From NCBI GenBank assembly GCA_030836185.1, contig JAURQH010000068.1, positions 1 to 54,561 of the forward strand: DNA of 54,561 bases, written 5' to 3'. Under the pieces are notes generated by a model. It saw only the letters and a program-made list of their open reading frames with translations, did no database searches and was not told the DNA's origin. The DNA comes from Planctomycetota bacterium (GTDB lineage Bacteria; Planctomycetota; Planctomycetia; Planctomycetales; Planctomycetaceae). A program made the position numbers and the translations under genes. The first letter of the stretch is position 1. Each line of letters begins with the position of its first letter. This document shows, in pieces, positions 38,801-47,011 of the stretch.

Positions 38801-39546
38801 AGTAATGTTTCGGCTCGCGTGAATAGCTGAGGAGGGGGCGCGGACGAATTCGTATTCCCAAATGAGACAAAAATTCGAGCCTGCGCCCGAGAACCCAGTG
38901 AAAGACGAACGCGTTGCTCTTGCGGACGCGAGGATTCCAAAGTGATGACTTGTGTGTCGCCAAACGAAATGATTCGATCATTGGCAGGTAGTAAAAGTTC
39001 CAGTTCTGTGACTGCTGAACGCGGAAACTGCAAATCAAAAAAGACTCCTCCAGACAGAGGACGACCTTGGGCTGACCATTGACCAGTGAGTTGCTTGACC
39101 TTGGGAGGAACCATCAAGTAACGATCCCCGTTGGCATTGTTGCCGAGTTTCGCAGGCTGGTTTCTCCAATTCATTTTTGAAAACGCAACATTGCTCTCCT
39201 GCCAGAACAGTAACGACGGACCAATCGTTTGAGTCTCCGGTTGATCAATGCTGACCTGAAATTGCCCCTCTTGAAGAGCATGTTTTTTCAAGGTGGCTTG
39301 GTACCGGGCCTCTCTCATCCAGGCATTGTCGTCATGGGATGATGAACCGAGATTCGTTTGATCGACGAGACGTGAACTGGGTACGGGAGTCCAATTCCCT
39401 TCAGGCCAGCTTTCTGGAGTGTCCGCAGGAACAAAGATTTTTCGAATCGATAATTCGTTTGGCTGCGCCTTCGTACTGCCAACCAATGTCAGCATTACTA
39501 TCATCAGGATTAAAAAGATCGAACTCAGCCGGCGAATTATCTCCAC
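32878..39546 (-). CDS. Giant (2222 aa) envelope protein, apparently two fused ~1100-aa units
   Basis: Signal peptide about 1-27 (ends TKA). The first unit (28-1072) is beta-rich and ends in three helices near 984-1053. At M1073 a second signal-like helix (VTIGTLMISFIPLFWSTG) begins a second beta-rich unit ending in helices near 2140-2210. The three-helix end of unit 1 resembles the C-terminus of the upstream 1110-aa protein, so the units look like paralogues. No catalytic motif was recognised. The start is GTG at 39546, one base after the upstream TAG, implying coupling. The gene is convergent with the S1C/hydrolase gene (19 nt). Probably a large envelope-anchored scaffold. Confidence 0.72.
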   Translation of the reverse strand: MEIIRRLSSIFLILMIVMLTLVGSTKAQPNELSIRKIFVPADTPESWPEGNWTPVPSSRLVDQTNLGSSSHDDNAWMREARYQATLKKHALQEGQFQVSIDQPETQTIGPSLLFWQESNVAFSKMNWRNQPAKLGNNANGDRYLMVPPKVKQLTGQWSAQGRPLSGGVFFDLQFPRSAVTELELLLPANDRIISFGDTQVITLESSRPQEQRVRLSLGSRAQARIFVSFGNTNSSAPPPQLFTRAETLLSLSRDQSRIRQELLIETLGAEIKTIQFPVPDNLSIQSIDFGGIPLNSWNVSRNRPQTLSVSFPYPVTGLSRPLRISGTIDYTKEKLWRVPKLLPAGAFSLSELVTLNVSPPLELLTIEREGFRQTAATTNANGAGSLVFQRNSPEGEIDVRLGLPPTRLETQIVSQLDVVDQYWVADVNLLGQVSSGRLYSIWMDLANEWEPTAIEFHNETSMLISPALPWTIDRSNGRKILRVELPVAISRTQPLNLRMTFRGPQSETISPVIPAVRMTGEIPSIQALIIDAESTSPSLNSRLTGWRQLSRSEIPSWVTTSKPGTVLSENLNRRKVWLSTKPGFSVLPIQSVPVSPSLTVFDQVTVASDERGAAVVTENIEVSLPPDADRQKSLLVETSSNVNLQQLQWSLQGSTNIQVQCLPVKSHEDALQSQIKQWDFSFEPAISSDKVVLIASRQFPANGIIEAILPVPLYEGNLRGRVQILDQRVSQRDKILVTRVNQLNPTFSDSWDSEYESAESQLEFKLGQPTPTSVPQSFKLKLESRLASSSSSQFLHRLKWPLNVGQDRLVLTLPEAMSQHTATVNDQVILGTVNKNGETIFHFQQTQDESALELSYHSQVDWKRGHFLCDLPIPQSQEFDGRFEWTLKLPEDCRINQYDDQLTLQTPQKPLHWSQRLFGPLGRPSTQAIFNPLDSQQWQSLWSPSKPAEDKSLLDSPVTQTIESRRIPTILSVSVWSQSRQSQVAWSLFCLTLFFGLSLRLTRWEGRTTTAAWLVSAMVITSFGIPEDWSLLWGAICAGLILTIFFPRIFLLGRRRLDGSRHNSMQGPEATTMRNVTIGTLMISFIPLFWSTGSTQPRADQVPQTIDLLIPYTGDQPDTELPELIYVRSSQRQSTIFQNSRNQREVLFTGAQYQCRLTAEGPAYLKAIFQLEVPETQVIEYVNIPITGANLARENGCLVGGVPVSVSINSTGALEIPLPKLDPKFLEAPLKAPRPRSETRKEREPFRTIEIELNLYASINIQQSIKQFELGIPAIDNSTFSCESAEGITIANFSGARGAVINSAPRTFTADLGMSRTLLMSWYSQSPDEAEPLQAIRPHLVLTPHISVDTFPTHLNYRFRVAHELKAGTLATIRWEVPKNFHYRKVTSGNILQAREFLQDNQRILLFDLEQSLEVESPPFLIDAEFVVPLSVEDEDEIRVEIPQLHTYKIENQTFSETEESLATVGVWSPPELPLTTLEVPTQGLQTLTADEFLSLWPEDASLQKPQFAYEITGSATLSYLKSESQPQKQAWVKETGTVGEQFLEWDWNGEIQTSRLPAFEHVFLVDPRLEILSVNVKEDQAERLNRWSRDGSRLTLRLSRKAEDSFQDVTIRTRLPLGDDQNLQSEEETLQLPEIRLLGGDHVESIAEIYLAPSRSVRWKDSSKASSVESSTGSVAHSEEALFFDLIDRRNDVVGTNVLMIGKKNIPPVLKRHLTLSKRVDGDFDVVCTLTEIPSENSSDALEIFIPGEWVPRFRVSSPHHDDPTIEKNITEEGTLKITIPPELRFTPITLKSTLSSPATDLWKMPWPFVSEQAIYQNRVSLRLSDGWAPQQECRLSNRSNPESSNGSQAYDSWEYLCDDLELQKTALSDPEAVPIVPLLIARVDVRAGKPLRGQWWLVYRGRGHEQLQLNIPQSIKVESVRANNQPIDFERDAEGGELSLKLNPSGDWQSFLIDWEETKPSEPQILLEQNIPVPEVIDVNVRDQRIILVVENELKMTMHHGMSPVSLYEFRLSLLESYLRMMKDKEQEKSPQTLPVDLEWLLESLLQDTAGTIGTDSLEDAQVQSFQRRFQKAQNDLLAVIPADYREQLSERLKSRSEHTKLLWHDLMPGVISNTGLPDRQMVYAVASPQAKKNKVWWISRTWFRGGLAVIAGLIGILLMLWIFRKKTADWIAMNRVYAWMAIGFIWWTALELSVIGMLIFAVAVVVWMSTPIKRQSQQV

Positions 39547-39547
39547 G

Positions 39548-42500
39548 CTAGGAATCTCCCTCAGAAATGAACGATGAAACTTGCTCTTCCGAGATTTCTC
39601 GATGTTTCATTTCAGTGGGGTCTTCTGACCCTAATGCCGGCTCCATCATTGAGATGGGAGGATGTGGAATTTGTGAATGTTGGCTTGATCCGAGTGATGG
39701 TTCTTCGAAGGTGACAACTGCATTCGGTAATTGCGGTCGGCGGAACAGGTGATCGAGAAATGCAGCCAAGCAGGCGAGGCAAAATCCTAAAATTGCAGGT
39801 TGTAGTAACAATGCAACCGACGTGGGATACCAGACTCCTGCAATGGCAAGAGTGGATGCGATGACTAATAGTGTCAAAGCGTTTCTTGTGGCGGGCAACT
39901 GTAGTAGCAGGAAGCAGATAAAAAGTGTCAATCCGGCGCCCGCTAAAACTACCACGGACCGATGCATGCTGTGGAGTGAGATTTCTGCTCCTGGTCCAAC
40001 TTTGTGAAACAAGTAGAAATTGCCTCCCGACACAAACAGGCGATCCATTTCTGTGGGATCGGCACCGATCCAGGTGGCTAATGATTCTTGTGTCATTTGC
40101 GGAGACCGCACCCAAAAAACTCCTTGTCGTTTCCATCGATATAAGGGAGCGTACAAATCTGGTTGCACAAATAAGTGTTGACGATAGGGAAGTTCGACAA
40201 GCCAAAGGGTGTCTTGATTACGCCCTGTCGATTCTTCTCCCAATGTGGAAAGCTCAGGTGCCTGACAACTGAGCTTTCCAATCCAACCCAGCTTCATTTG
40301 ATCTGTGGGAGCATTCAAGTCGACTCGTAATCGGTACTCACCCGGTATCGAGGCCTGCTCGCGACTGATGTTGGAAAACGACAGAACGCCATCAATGTTA
40401 CGTGTATCGCTGAATGGCTTTCCATCGATCAAAACCTGCTCGATCTCGTAGTCATCGGGAATTGTCATTTGAAGACCGCTCAGTGCGCCTGTCAGAAGAT
40501 ATTCATTCCGCACTGTGATCAAACCTGATTCATCCGTCACGGCAATATGCAATGACTGACGAACGGAAAGTGGAAGCTCAGCTTCGTCATCTCCTCGATC
40601 GTTCAACAACAGCTCCATCAGAAGGGAGTCTCCGTCGCGTTGATACAAAATATTCCCGTTGGGATCTGTTACCATTCGCCATCCCTCGGCATCAGGTTCA
40701 TAGCGAGTGGAAAGAAAACGGCCCAAGCTGAGCGTGAGTTGTTGTGTTGAGGCGTCGGAAGGCTGGATCAGCGGGATGACGGGAGAAGCCGATGAGTCTT
40801 CGATGGGAACCGAATACTGGAACTGAACGATAAAGCTGCCCGATTGTGGTTCGGAAAATTGAATTCGTGACTGCTCGCTGTCACTGCCTGCTGCATTGAT
40901 CAGTTCTAGCGGAAATTCTCCATCATCCGTCACAACAAGAGACTTCGTGATGGATTCAGGAATACGGAAACGTAAGGTTTGTAGACTCTCGAAACTCACT
41001 TCATATTGAATGGATTGTCTAACATCGAGGGTCGATGGAGAGGCTCCTGGCTTGAGTTCGAGGGTGGAGTTTGCAATGACTTCGCGTTCACGTGGGACGA
41101 CAACTAAACCGAGTTGGCGTGCGGTTGTCTCTGGAAACGAGAATCGGCCCACCGGTTTGTCATCACGATTCTCTCCACCAGAGGAGACAACACTAGAGAC
41201 CACCACATCGTTGGTGGCATTGATTTTGACGTCCAGATTTTGGCGGGCATGAACGATGACTTCTGTGTCTATCGGTTCTGCTTCTTTCGGAAATCTGGGG
41301 AACTGGATCTGGCTTTCGCCCATATCGAGGCGAAAGGGTTTGCGGGCAATCAGAGAGAGTTTCTTTTTTCCAGAATGAAGAGGTTCAGAAAAAACCAAAT
41401 GTAATATTTCGGGATCATCATCGTCGATTCGGATTTGGTCAATGAGCCCATCGGGAGAATCCGAACTAAGTTGCCAATTTGCCTCTTGCCACTTGGGCCA
41501 CTTGAGACTGAGTTCTGTCAGACTCCCACGAGTAATCGACAATGTGAGATCAGCATTCCAGACAAGAAACTCTGGATCGACTGTCAGCACGTATTGGGGA
41601 TCGATAGAATAAAGCGGGCGAATTTTCTGTAATTCGAGAATCAAGGAGAATGGCTGTCGGTAAAATTCCCAGGACCGAGAGATTCTGGTTTGCAACGAAT
41701 TCGGGACATCGATGCGAAATAAAGCGTCTTGAGTTTGTGTTTGCAAACGATACCCGGGTAGCTCGGCGAGATGTATCTGTCCCGATTGCTGCTGAACGAT
41801 GTCTCCCATCTCAAACCCTTCGATGGCAATGGTTGCCCCCAGCTTGGGAATTGGCTGAGAAAGGACCCAATCGAGCGTTACTGGGCCATTTGTTGGGGCC
41901 GAGAGTTGCAATCGATACCAGCCTTCTCGTCCTTCAATGGCTGAAATCGATTCGAGCAGATCATCGGCCACCTGTAAGCTCTGAAGCTGATAGGCGTTTG
42001 GAATTTTGACTTCCAGAGTTTCAAAGGTCCCAGTCGTGGATTCGACCTGCTGCTTCGTTTTGAGAAGGACGTTGTCGTAAGCCAACGATGCTTCAATACG
42101 ACTACTCACTTGAAGTGTTGATTTTTTTTGCGTTGTTTCCGGCGCAGATTGCCAAACCAAATCTAAATCTGTTGGTAGTCCGAACAGAGTCAGAAATGTT
42201 TGCTGTCCTGTGGGAGTAATTTCAAAAGCGGATCGTTGGGGAAGTTTGAACGAGGCGTTGGGGACATCTACGGTCAGTTCCAGGGAGCTGACTGGTGCCT
42301 GAGGCAAAGTGAGCTGGAAGCGTTTGGCGGGAAGCTGCTGAGTGACCGGCACACTGAGAGACAATTGAATTTCGTGGAGTCCCGCTCCAGAAAGACTCCA
42401 GACGTAACCGGACTTATTATCTAAACCAATAAAAGCGAATTCGCCGGTTCCAGTGTGACTGACTTTTTTCAGGACGGCTTCATTAAATTGTAGAGGAACA

Positions 42501-42880
42501 CGAACAGGGCTTTCTTCTTCTCGGATGCGCAGCGAGACGACGGCGTTAAGGTCAACCGTTTGATCTTTGGACGTACCCGACAATGACAGTGAAACGAGAT
42601 CATAATCGGGAATCTTGGTCGCTGCCTCGGCTTCACGCGCTTCGAGCCACTTCAGGTACTCCTGAACAGAGGCATTGATGGGGACTGGTACGGGGCGGCC
42701 ATTCTGATCCTTCAGGTAGATAATGTCGCCTTTGGGGAGTGCTCCACGGTCTGGGCTGTCTGGTTGATTTCCAGACCCAGAACTCTGGGCCTCACCTGAC
42801 GATACGAAGATCATCAATGTGTACAGGCCCAATAGGGTTGTGATCAGCAGACTCTTGAAGTTTAGTCTCAGAGTCATCAT
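39548..42880 (-). CDS. Large (1110 aa) beta-rich envelope protein
   Basis: Signal peptide about 1-32 (ends GEAQ). After a GDIIYLKDQNGRPVPVP segment and a short helix, about 850 residues of predicted beta structure follow (VVSLRIREEESPVRVPLQF, SLELTVDVPN), then three helices near 966-1035 and an acidic, Pro/Ser-rich cytosolic tail of about 70 residues. This matches the layout of each half of the downstream 2222-aa protein. Start is MM at 42880/42877; no clear ribosome site. The pair forms a two-gene operon. Family not recognised; only occurrence in planctomycetes is inferred. Confidence 0.72.
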   Translation of the reverse strand: MMTLRLNFKSLLITTLLGLYTLMIFVSSGEAQSSGSGNQPDSPDRGALPKGDIIYLKDQNGRPVPVPINASVQEYLKWLEAREAEAATKIPDYDLVSLSLSGTSKDQTVDLNAVVSLRIREEESPVRVPLQFNEAVLKKVSHTGTGEFAFIGLDNKSGYVWSLSGAGLHEIQLSLSVPVTQQLPAKRFQLTLPQAPVSSLELTVDVPNASFKLPQRSAFEITPTGQQTFLTLFGLPTDLDLVWQSAPETTQKKSTLQVSSRIEASLAYDNVLLKTKQQVESTTGTFETLEVKIPNAYQLQSLQVADDLLESISAIEGREGWYRLQLSAPTNGPVTLDWVLSQPIPKLGATIAIEGFEMGDIVQQQSGQIHLAELPGYRLQTQTQDALFRIDVPNSLQTRISRSWEFYRQPFSLILELQKIRPLYSIDPQYVLTVDPEFLVWNADLTLSITRGSLTELSLKWPKWQEANWQLSSDSPDGLIDQIRIDDDDPEILHLVFSEPLHSGKKKLSLIARKPFRLDMGESQIQFPRFPKEAEPIDTEVIVHARQNLDVKINATNDVVVSSVVSSGGENRDDKPVGRFSFPETTARQLGLVVVPREREVIANSTLELKPGASPSTLDVRQSIQYEVSFESLQTLRFRIPESITKSLVVTDDGEFPLELINAAGSDSEQSRIQFSEPQSGSFIVQFQYSVPIEDSSASPVIPLIQPSDASTQQLTLSLGRFLSTRYEPDAEGWRMVTDPNGNILYQRDGDSLLMELLLNDRGDDEAELPLSVRQSLHIAVTDESGLITVRNEYLLTGALSGLQMTIPDDYEIEQVLIDGKPFSDTRNIDGVLSFSNISREQASIPGEYRLRVDLNAPTDQMKLGWIGKLSCQAPELSTLGEESTGRNQDTLWLVELPYRQHLFVQPDLYAPLYRWKRQGVFWVRSPQMTQESLATWIGADPTEMDRLFVSGGNFYLFHKVGPGAEISLHSMHRSVVVLAGAGLTLFICFLLLQLPATRNALTLLVIASTLAIAGVWYPTSVALLLQPAILGFCLACLAAFLDHLFRRPQLPNAVVTFEEPSLGSSQHSQIPHPPISMMEPALGSEDPTEMKHREISEEQVSSFISEGDS

Positions 42881-43214
42881 GGGGGACAGGCCGCAGAAAG
42901 GTTCGAATGGGTGATCTCAGGTGTCATCTTGCCAGCGGAGAACTCATCGATTCTATGCTGGCTCAATGACGCTGGCTCAATGCTGTCAAATCGCAAGAAC
43001 TCTTGAAATCATACGCTTTAACACCACTTTAGACGATTGGGAATCTGGCGAAAAGAATGTTTCTCGCCCAATCCGTCCGGTTCCAGTAATTCGTGGTTTT
43101 ACAACAATCGTAGTAATCGAGCCCGTCTTCAGATCCCATTTTGGCTACGAATCGTGAGCCTGTGCCTCACTTTTTGTTCATTCTCGCATTAAAAGCGAAT
43201 TCGTAGACAGTCGC
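42881..43214. other. Intergenic region of 334 bases
   Basis: It lies between the start of the 1110-aa gene and the end of the inositol monophosphatase gene, so it should hold the promoter of the giant-protein operon. The only structure seen is a 12-bp direct repeat, GCTGGCTCAATG, at 42957-42968 and 42971-42982. No convincing gene or terminator. Confidence 0.5.
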
Positions 43215-43988
43215 TTAGACCAGATATTGCTGTACTTCCGTATGCAGCGACAATCCGTTGGAAGCGAGCAAATCTGCATCATCAACAACAAACGGAGAAC
43301 CATCCACCGTTGTCACCGTCCCACCCGCTTCGGTGACCAGCAAGATCCCGGCTGCCATATCCCAGGGTTTCAAACTCGTGGACCAGAATCCATCCAGTCT
43401 ACCTGCAGCCACATTTGAGAGATTTAAGGCGGCTGATCCTGATCGTTGAACTGATTGCGCATGCGGTATCACATTCAAAAACCGCATGACGGCGGGATTC
43501 GAGGCATCGGTTGCCACAGGCAAACTCGCCATCAGCATACTTTCACTTAATGACTCGTTTTGACTAACAGTGATTTTCTCACCGTTCAAGGTGGTTCCGG
43601 CGTCTTTGACGGCACGAAACAATTCATTTCGATTGGGATCAAAAACGATCCCGACCACCATCGTCGATTGATACTCCAACGCGATTGATACACCGTAGTA
43701 AGGGAAGCGATGAACATAGTTGCCGGTTCCATCGAGTGGGTCGATGATCCAGCGATAATCGGGATCATCTCCCTCAGACGATAAGCCTTCTTCCCCCAGG
43801 AAGCCGTGCGTCGGAAAAGCATTTTTCAAAATCTGATGAATCGCTTGTTGAGATACAAAATCCGCTTCGGTGACAAGATTCGAGCGGCTTTTTTCACTGA
43901 CAGTAAATTTTTGCGCCCATTCTTCGAGGATTCGTCCTCCCTCACGAGCCGCATGTTCGGCAACATCAGCCGCCTGTTCGAATTCCAT
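43215..43988 (-). CDS. Inositol monophosphatase family protein
   Basis: A 257-aa Mg2+-dependent phosphatase of the IMPase/FBPase superfamily. Motifs: GEEGLSSE (metal-binding Glu), WIIDPLDGTGNYVHRFP (DPLDGT metal site) and KPWDMAAGILLVTEAGG near the C-terminus. All catalytic positions are present. Substrate could be inositol-1-phosphate or a related sugar phosphate. ATG 43988 has AGGGA 6 nt upstream; an upstream start would add 19 unconserved residues. It follows the zinc-ribbon gene by 90 nt. Confidence 0.93.
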   Translation of the reverse strand: MEFEQAADVAEHAAREGGRILEEWAQKFTVSEKSRSNLVTEADFVSQQAIHQILKNAFPTHGFLGEEGLSSEGDDPDYRWIIDPLDGTGNYVHRFPYYGVSIALEYQSTMVVGIVFDPNRNELFRAVKDAGTTLNGEKITVSQNESLSESMLMASLPVATDASNPAVMRFLNVIPHAQSVQRSGSAALNLSNVAAGRLDGFWSTSLKPWDMAAGILLVTEAGGTVTTVDGSPFVVDDADLLASNGLSLHTEVQQYLV

Positions 43989-44078
43989 TGCTTCCCTGCC
44001 TCTGGTTGAATTGTTCGATGTGATTTTTGGTCTCAAGCTTAGCACTCTGAAATCATTTCTGTCTACTCCTTCTCGGCC

Positions 44079-45266
44079 TCAGGTGGCTTCAAAAGCATGA
44101 TCCCAAATTTCGGTTTGTTCTCCACGGTAAGTGACAGTGCCGAGTTGGTAAGCAAGTTGCCCTAGGAGTTGTTGCGGGCGATCAAAGTATTCCCCGAGTG
44201 TGGATCGGTCCGAAGTTGATATGATCGTTCCTTCAGGGCGAGTGGCGTGTCGTGATAATACGATGACATTGTACTCGCCCGCTTGAGGGAGTGTGCTTGA
44301 ATAGAGACCATCTTCCCCTACTTTGACGAGGTCTCCTCCCAAAGCGCGAATCGCAGCACGGGCGATGTTGCGATCTTCGGTCGAGTCAGCAGGACGAAAA
44401 CCGACAATCGGGAGTCGTGCTGAACTTTTGCGATAGGCGGGTAGGAAAATCACAACCGCTCCCTCATCGGGGCGTGTGTTTCCATCAACAGTGCGATAGC
44501 TGATACGACCTTCGATTGCTTGGTGAATGACTTTCGTTTGATTAGTTAGATCAGTTTGCTCATCATCGGTCGGTAATATAGAGGTTGCGGGTGTTCTTGT
44601 GACATCGTTCGATTGGGCAAATTCACTTGTTTCTTGTCGTCCACCAAGAAGGAAACCGAGTCCAAATGCGATGATGGTCATCATGGCGACGATTGGCAAT
44701 GTGACGCCACGTTTGACGATTAAGGGGGAATTGTCAGGGATTTTGGACGCCCCTGACGTCATCTCTGACTCAGCAGGCGATTCCGTGAGCGGAGCAGGAG
44801 AGAGTGCTGCCAGTTTTGCAAACGGGTCTTTCGGATTGTCTGAATGTGACTCGTCTGAACCTGAACCTGACTCTGAAGACTCTTTCGCTGATGGTTCTGA
44901 GAGAATATTCGCCAGCGAAGGCAACGGTGGCTCGGAAAGAACCACTGGTTGACCGAGAGGTGGTAACTCCATGGGCTCAGGAATAGCGACTGGCTTGGGA
45001 GAGTCTGGTTGATCATTCTCTGCGGATTCCGAAAATGTCGGCGTCTCTGAGGGGATCTCACTGAGAGACGCCAATGAGTCCAAGGCGCTTAAAAGCGATT
45101 GGTCTTTCGCATCCCATTTCGGTGGGGGAGAGGATGATGTGGAACCATCTAACGACGGGACTTGTACTGATCGTCCACAAGTGGGGCAATCAACATTCTC
45201 TCCTGACTTGGTCTGAGAGATGCCCAACAATTGCTGACAGTGTTCGCAGCGAAACTTGATTGGCAT
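44079..45266 (-). CDS. Zinc-ribbon, single-TM protein with beta-rich C-terminus
   Basis: A 395-aa protein opening with a zinc ribbon (C-E-H-C near residues 7-10, C-P-T-C near 27-30). A long Ser/Pro/Glu-rich disordered linker leads to one membrane helix (about 193-212, LPIVAMMTIIAFGLGFLLGG). The external part starts IEGRISYRTVDGNTRPDEGA and contains GEDGLYSSTLPQAGEYNVIV, which looks like a carboxypeptidase regulatory/transthyretin-like beta domain. It shares the ribbon-linker-helix plan with the 9442 and 19072 proteins but not their STN-like end. Role unknown. It follows the sulfatase by 63 nt. Confidence 0.7.
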   Translation of the reverse strand: MPIKFRCEHCQQLLGISQTKSGENVDCPTCGRSVQVPSLDGSTSSSPPPKWDAKDQSLLSALDSLASLSEIPSETPTFSESAENDQPDSPKPVAIPEPMELPPLGQPVVLSEPPLPSLANILSEPSAKESSESGSGSDESHSDNPKDPFAKLAALSPAPLTESPAESEMTSGASKIPDNSPLIVKRGVTLPIVAMMTIIAFGLGFLLGGRQETSEFAQSNDVTRTPATSILPTDDEQTDLTNQTKVIHQAIEGRISYRTVDGNTRPDEGAVVIFLPAYRKSSARLPIVGFRPADSTEDRNIARAAIRALGGDLVKVGEDGLYSSTLPQAGEYNVIVLSRHATRPEGTIISTSDRSTLGEYFDRPQQLLGQLAYQLGTVTYRGEQTEIWDHAFEAT

Positions 45267-45329
45267 AATACATTATTTTCCAGAGCGTATGGGCGTGAGA
45301 ACTTCTGTCCGTAGTCCACGGCTCGAAAC

Positions 45330-46862
45330 TTATCGGCTGACACTTCGTCCCGCATTTCGATAGTCTTCCAGGACTTTCTCCAAGCGGTCGGCTACTTCGG
45401 GATGCTTATCGATGAGATTGTTATTTTCTGCAATATCGTCTGACAGATTAAATAACTGATACGGTTTCGAAAACGGTTTACCACTCGGTTTTTCCCGACC
45501 ACCGGAGCCGTTTCCTAGCACCAATTTCCAATGTCCGTCTCGAATTGCAAACATACCACTGATCGAGTGATTCACTACAAGAGCTTCCCGCTTTGCCTCT
45601 TTCTCTCCTTTGAGTACAGGCATCAACGTGGAGCTGTCTTCGGCTTCCGAATTTGTCAACTTGGCGTTGGCGATTGAGGCACATGTCGCGTAAATATCGG
45701 TATGAGTGATCGGTTGGGAGGATTGGCTTCCCGCTGGAATGTGGCCCGGCCAACGCACAAAAAACGGGACTCGATGGCCGGCTTCCCAGACATCGGCTTT
45801 CGTTCCGCGTAATACTCCATTGGGGCGATGATTCTCGGCCCGGAATCCCTGAATTTTCGAGTCGTCCACATGGTCTTTTTTGCCAGCCTCATCATATCGA
45901 TACATATAAGAACCATTGTCTGATGTGTAGAACACAATCGTGTTCTCTGTGATGCCAGATTGATCGAGAGAATTCAGAATTTGTCCCACGGTCCAATCGA
46001 CCTGCATTACGAAATCACCATACTCGTTCAACCCCGTTTTCCCTCGAAATCTCTCGTGAGGTTGTGTTGGCTTGTGAGGTGCGGTGAGTGGGAAATACAG
46101 AAAGAAAGGTTTCTTTTGTTTCGCCTGTTCTTGAACAACTTGCACGGCTTCTGTCGTTAATCGATCGAGTACACCGTCAATCACGAATTCTTTGGAGCGT
46201 GGCCCGTTACGAACAAAATGAGGAAACCCGACTGGCTGTTGTTCTTCCGTGGGAAGTTGATTGAAGCGGTCGTTACGGATGTAGACATACGGAGCCATGT
46301 CGAGAGAGGCCGAAACACCAAAGTAACTGTCAAAGCCATGATGGATAGGACTGTCCGTGATTATTCCCGCAAAATCGACTCCAGGATCGCCGTCCCATTT
46401 CTTGCCTTCTGATGCTTTTCCATCCAGCATCGGAAACGTCATACCCAGGTGCCACTTTCCCACAGCGTGAGTTGAATAACCTTGCTTTTTCAGTAACGAA
46501 GCAATGGTGGACCGGTCCGGTTCGATCAACGGAGGGCTGTATCCTCCCAGTACACCTCTCTTCAATTTCGTGCGCCAGCAATATCGACCAGTGAGTAACG
46601 CATACCTCGTGGGTGTGCAGACGGCCGAGGGAGAGTGTGAGTCCGTAAACGTCATCCCTTCTGTCGCCAGGCGATTGAGATTCGGAGTGGGAATTTTTGA
46701 CTTCTCATTCAACGATTGTACATCGCCATAGCCCATATCGTCTGCCAGTATCACGATGATGTTGGGACGCGGTCCTTTGGCCAAGGAAGATTCTGCAGTC
46801 GCCGAGACGAATGCCATCGCGCTGCAAAGTGCCATTATGGCAAACGGAGTTGAATGTCGCAT
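45330..46862 (-). CDS. Secreted arylsulfatase
   Basis: A 510-aa sulfatase likely acting on sulfated polysaccharides or other sulfate esters in the periplasm or outside. A signal peptide (about 1-29) is followed by NIIVILADDMGYGD (metal-binding Asp pair), the formylglycine signature C82-T-P-T-R-Y-A-L-L-T-G, and GKWHLG. A late TSDNGSY supplies the usual Asp-Asn metal ligands. The Cys needs oxidation by a formylglycine-generating enzyme not seen here. AAGGA lies 7 nt before the ATG. Marine-type planctomycetes carry many such genes. Confidence 0.95.
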   Translation of the reverse strand: MRHSTPFAIMALCSAMAFVSATAESSLAKGPRPNIIVILADDMGYGDVQSLNEKSKIPTPNLNRLATEGMTFTDSHSPSAVCTPTRYALLTGRYCWRTKLKRGVLGGYSPPLIEPDRSTIASLLKKQGYSTHAVGKWHLGMTFPMLDGKASEGKKWDGDPGVDFAGIITDSPIHHGFDSYFGVSASLDMAPYVYIRNDRFNQLPTEEQQPVGFPHFVRNGPRSKEFVIDGVLDRLTTEAVQVVQEQAKQKKPFFLYFPLTAPHKPTQPHERFRGKTGLNEYGDFVMQVDWTVGQILNSLDQSGITENTIVFYTSDNGSYMYRYDEAGKKDHVDDSKIQGFRAENHRPNGVLRGTKADVWEAGHRVPFFVRWPGHIPAGSQSSQPITHTDIYATCASIANAKLTNSEAEDSSTLMPVLKGEKEAKREALVVNHSISGMFAIRDGHWKLVLGNGSGGREKPSGKPFSKPYQLFNLSDDIAENNNLIDKHPEVADRLEKVLEDYRNAGRSVSR

Positions 46863-47011
46863 GGAATTTCCTTAAGAGAACGCATCTATAAGCAGTACCC
46901 AGTTTGAGAAGATTCATTCTCAGGGAACGCTCGCCGAGAGTCAAATTGTTCTGGTCACAATCGAGACGATTCCATTATTCATTTTCAGAAGAATTTCTCG
47001 TTTCACTCAAT

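Noticed and set aside
39612-40205. 197-codon frame inside the 1110-aa gene
   Set aside because: It is out of frame on the same strand and its product is a Ser/Arg/Thr-rich shadow without any domain.
43156-43177. GTGAG...CTCAC followed by TTTTT as a plus-strand terminator
   Set aside because: No plus-strand gene ends here; both neighbours are on the minus strand, and in that direction no U-tract follows.
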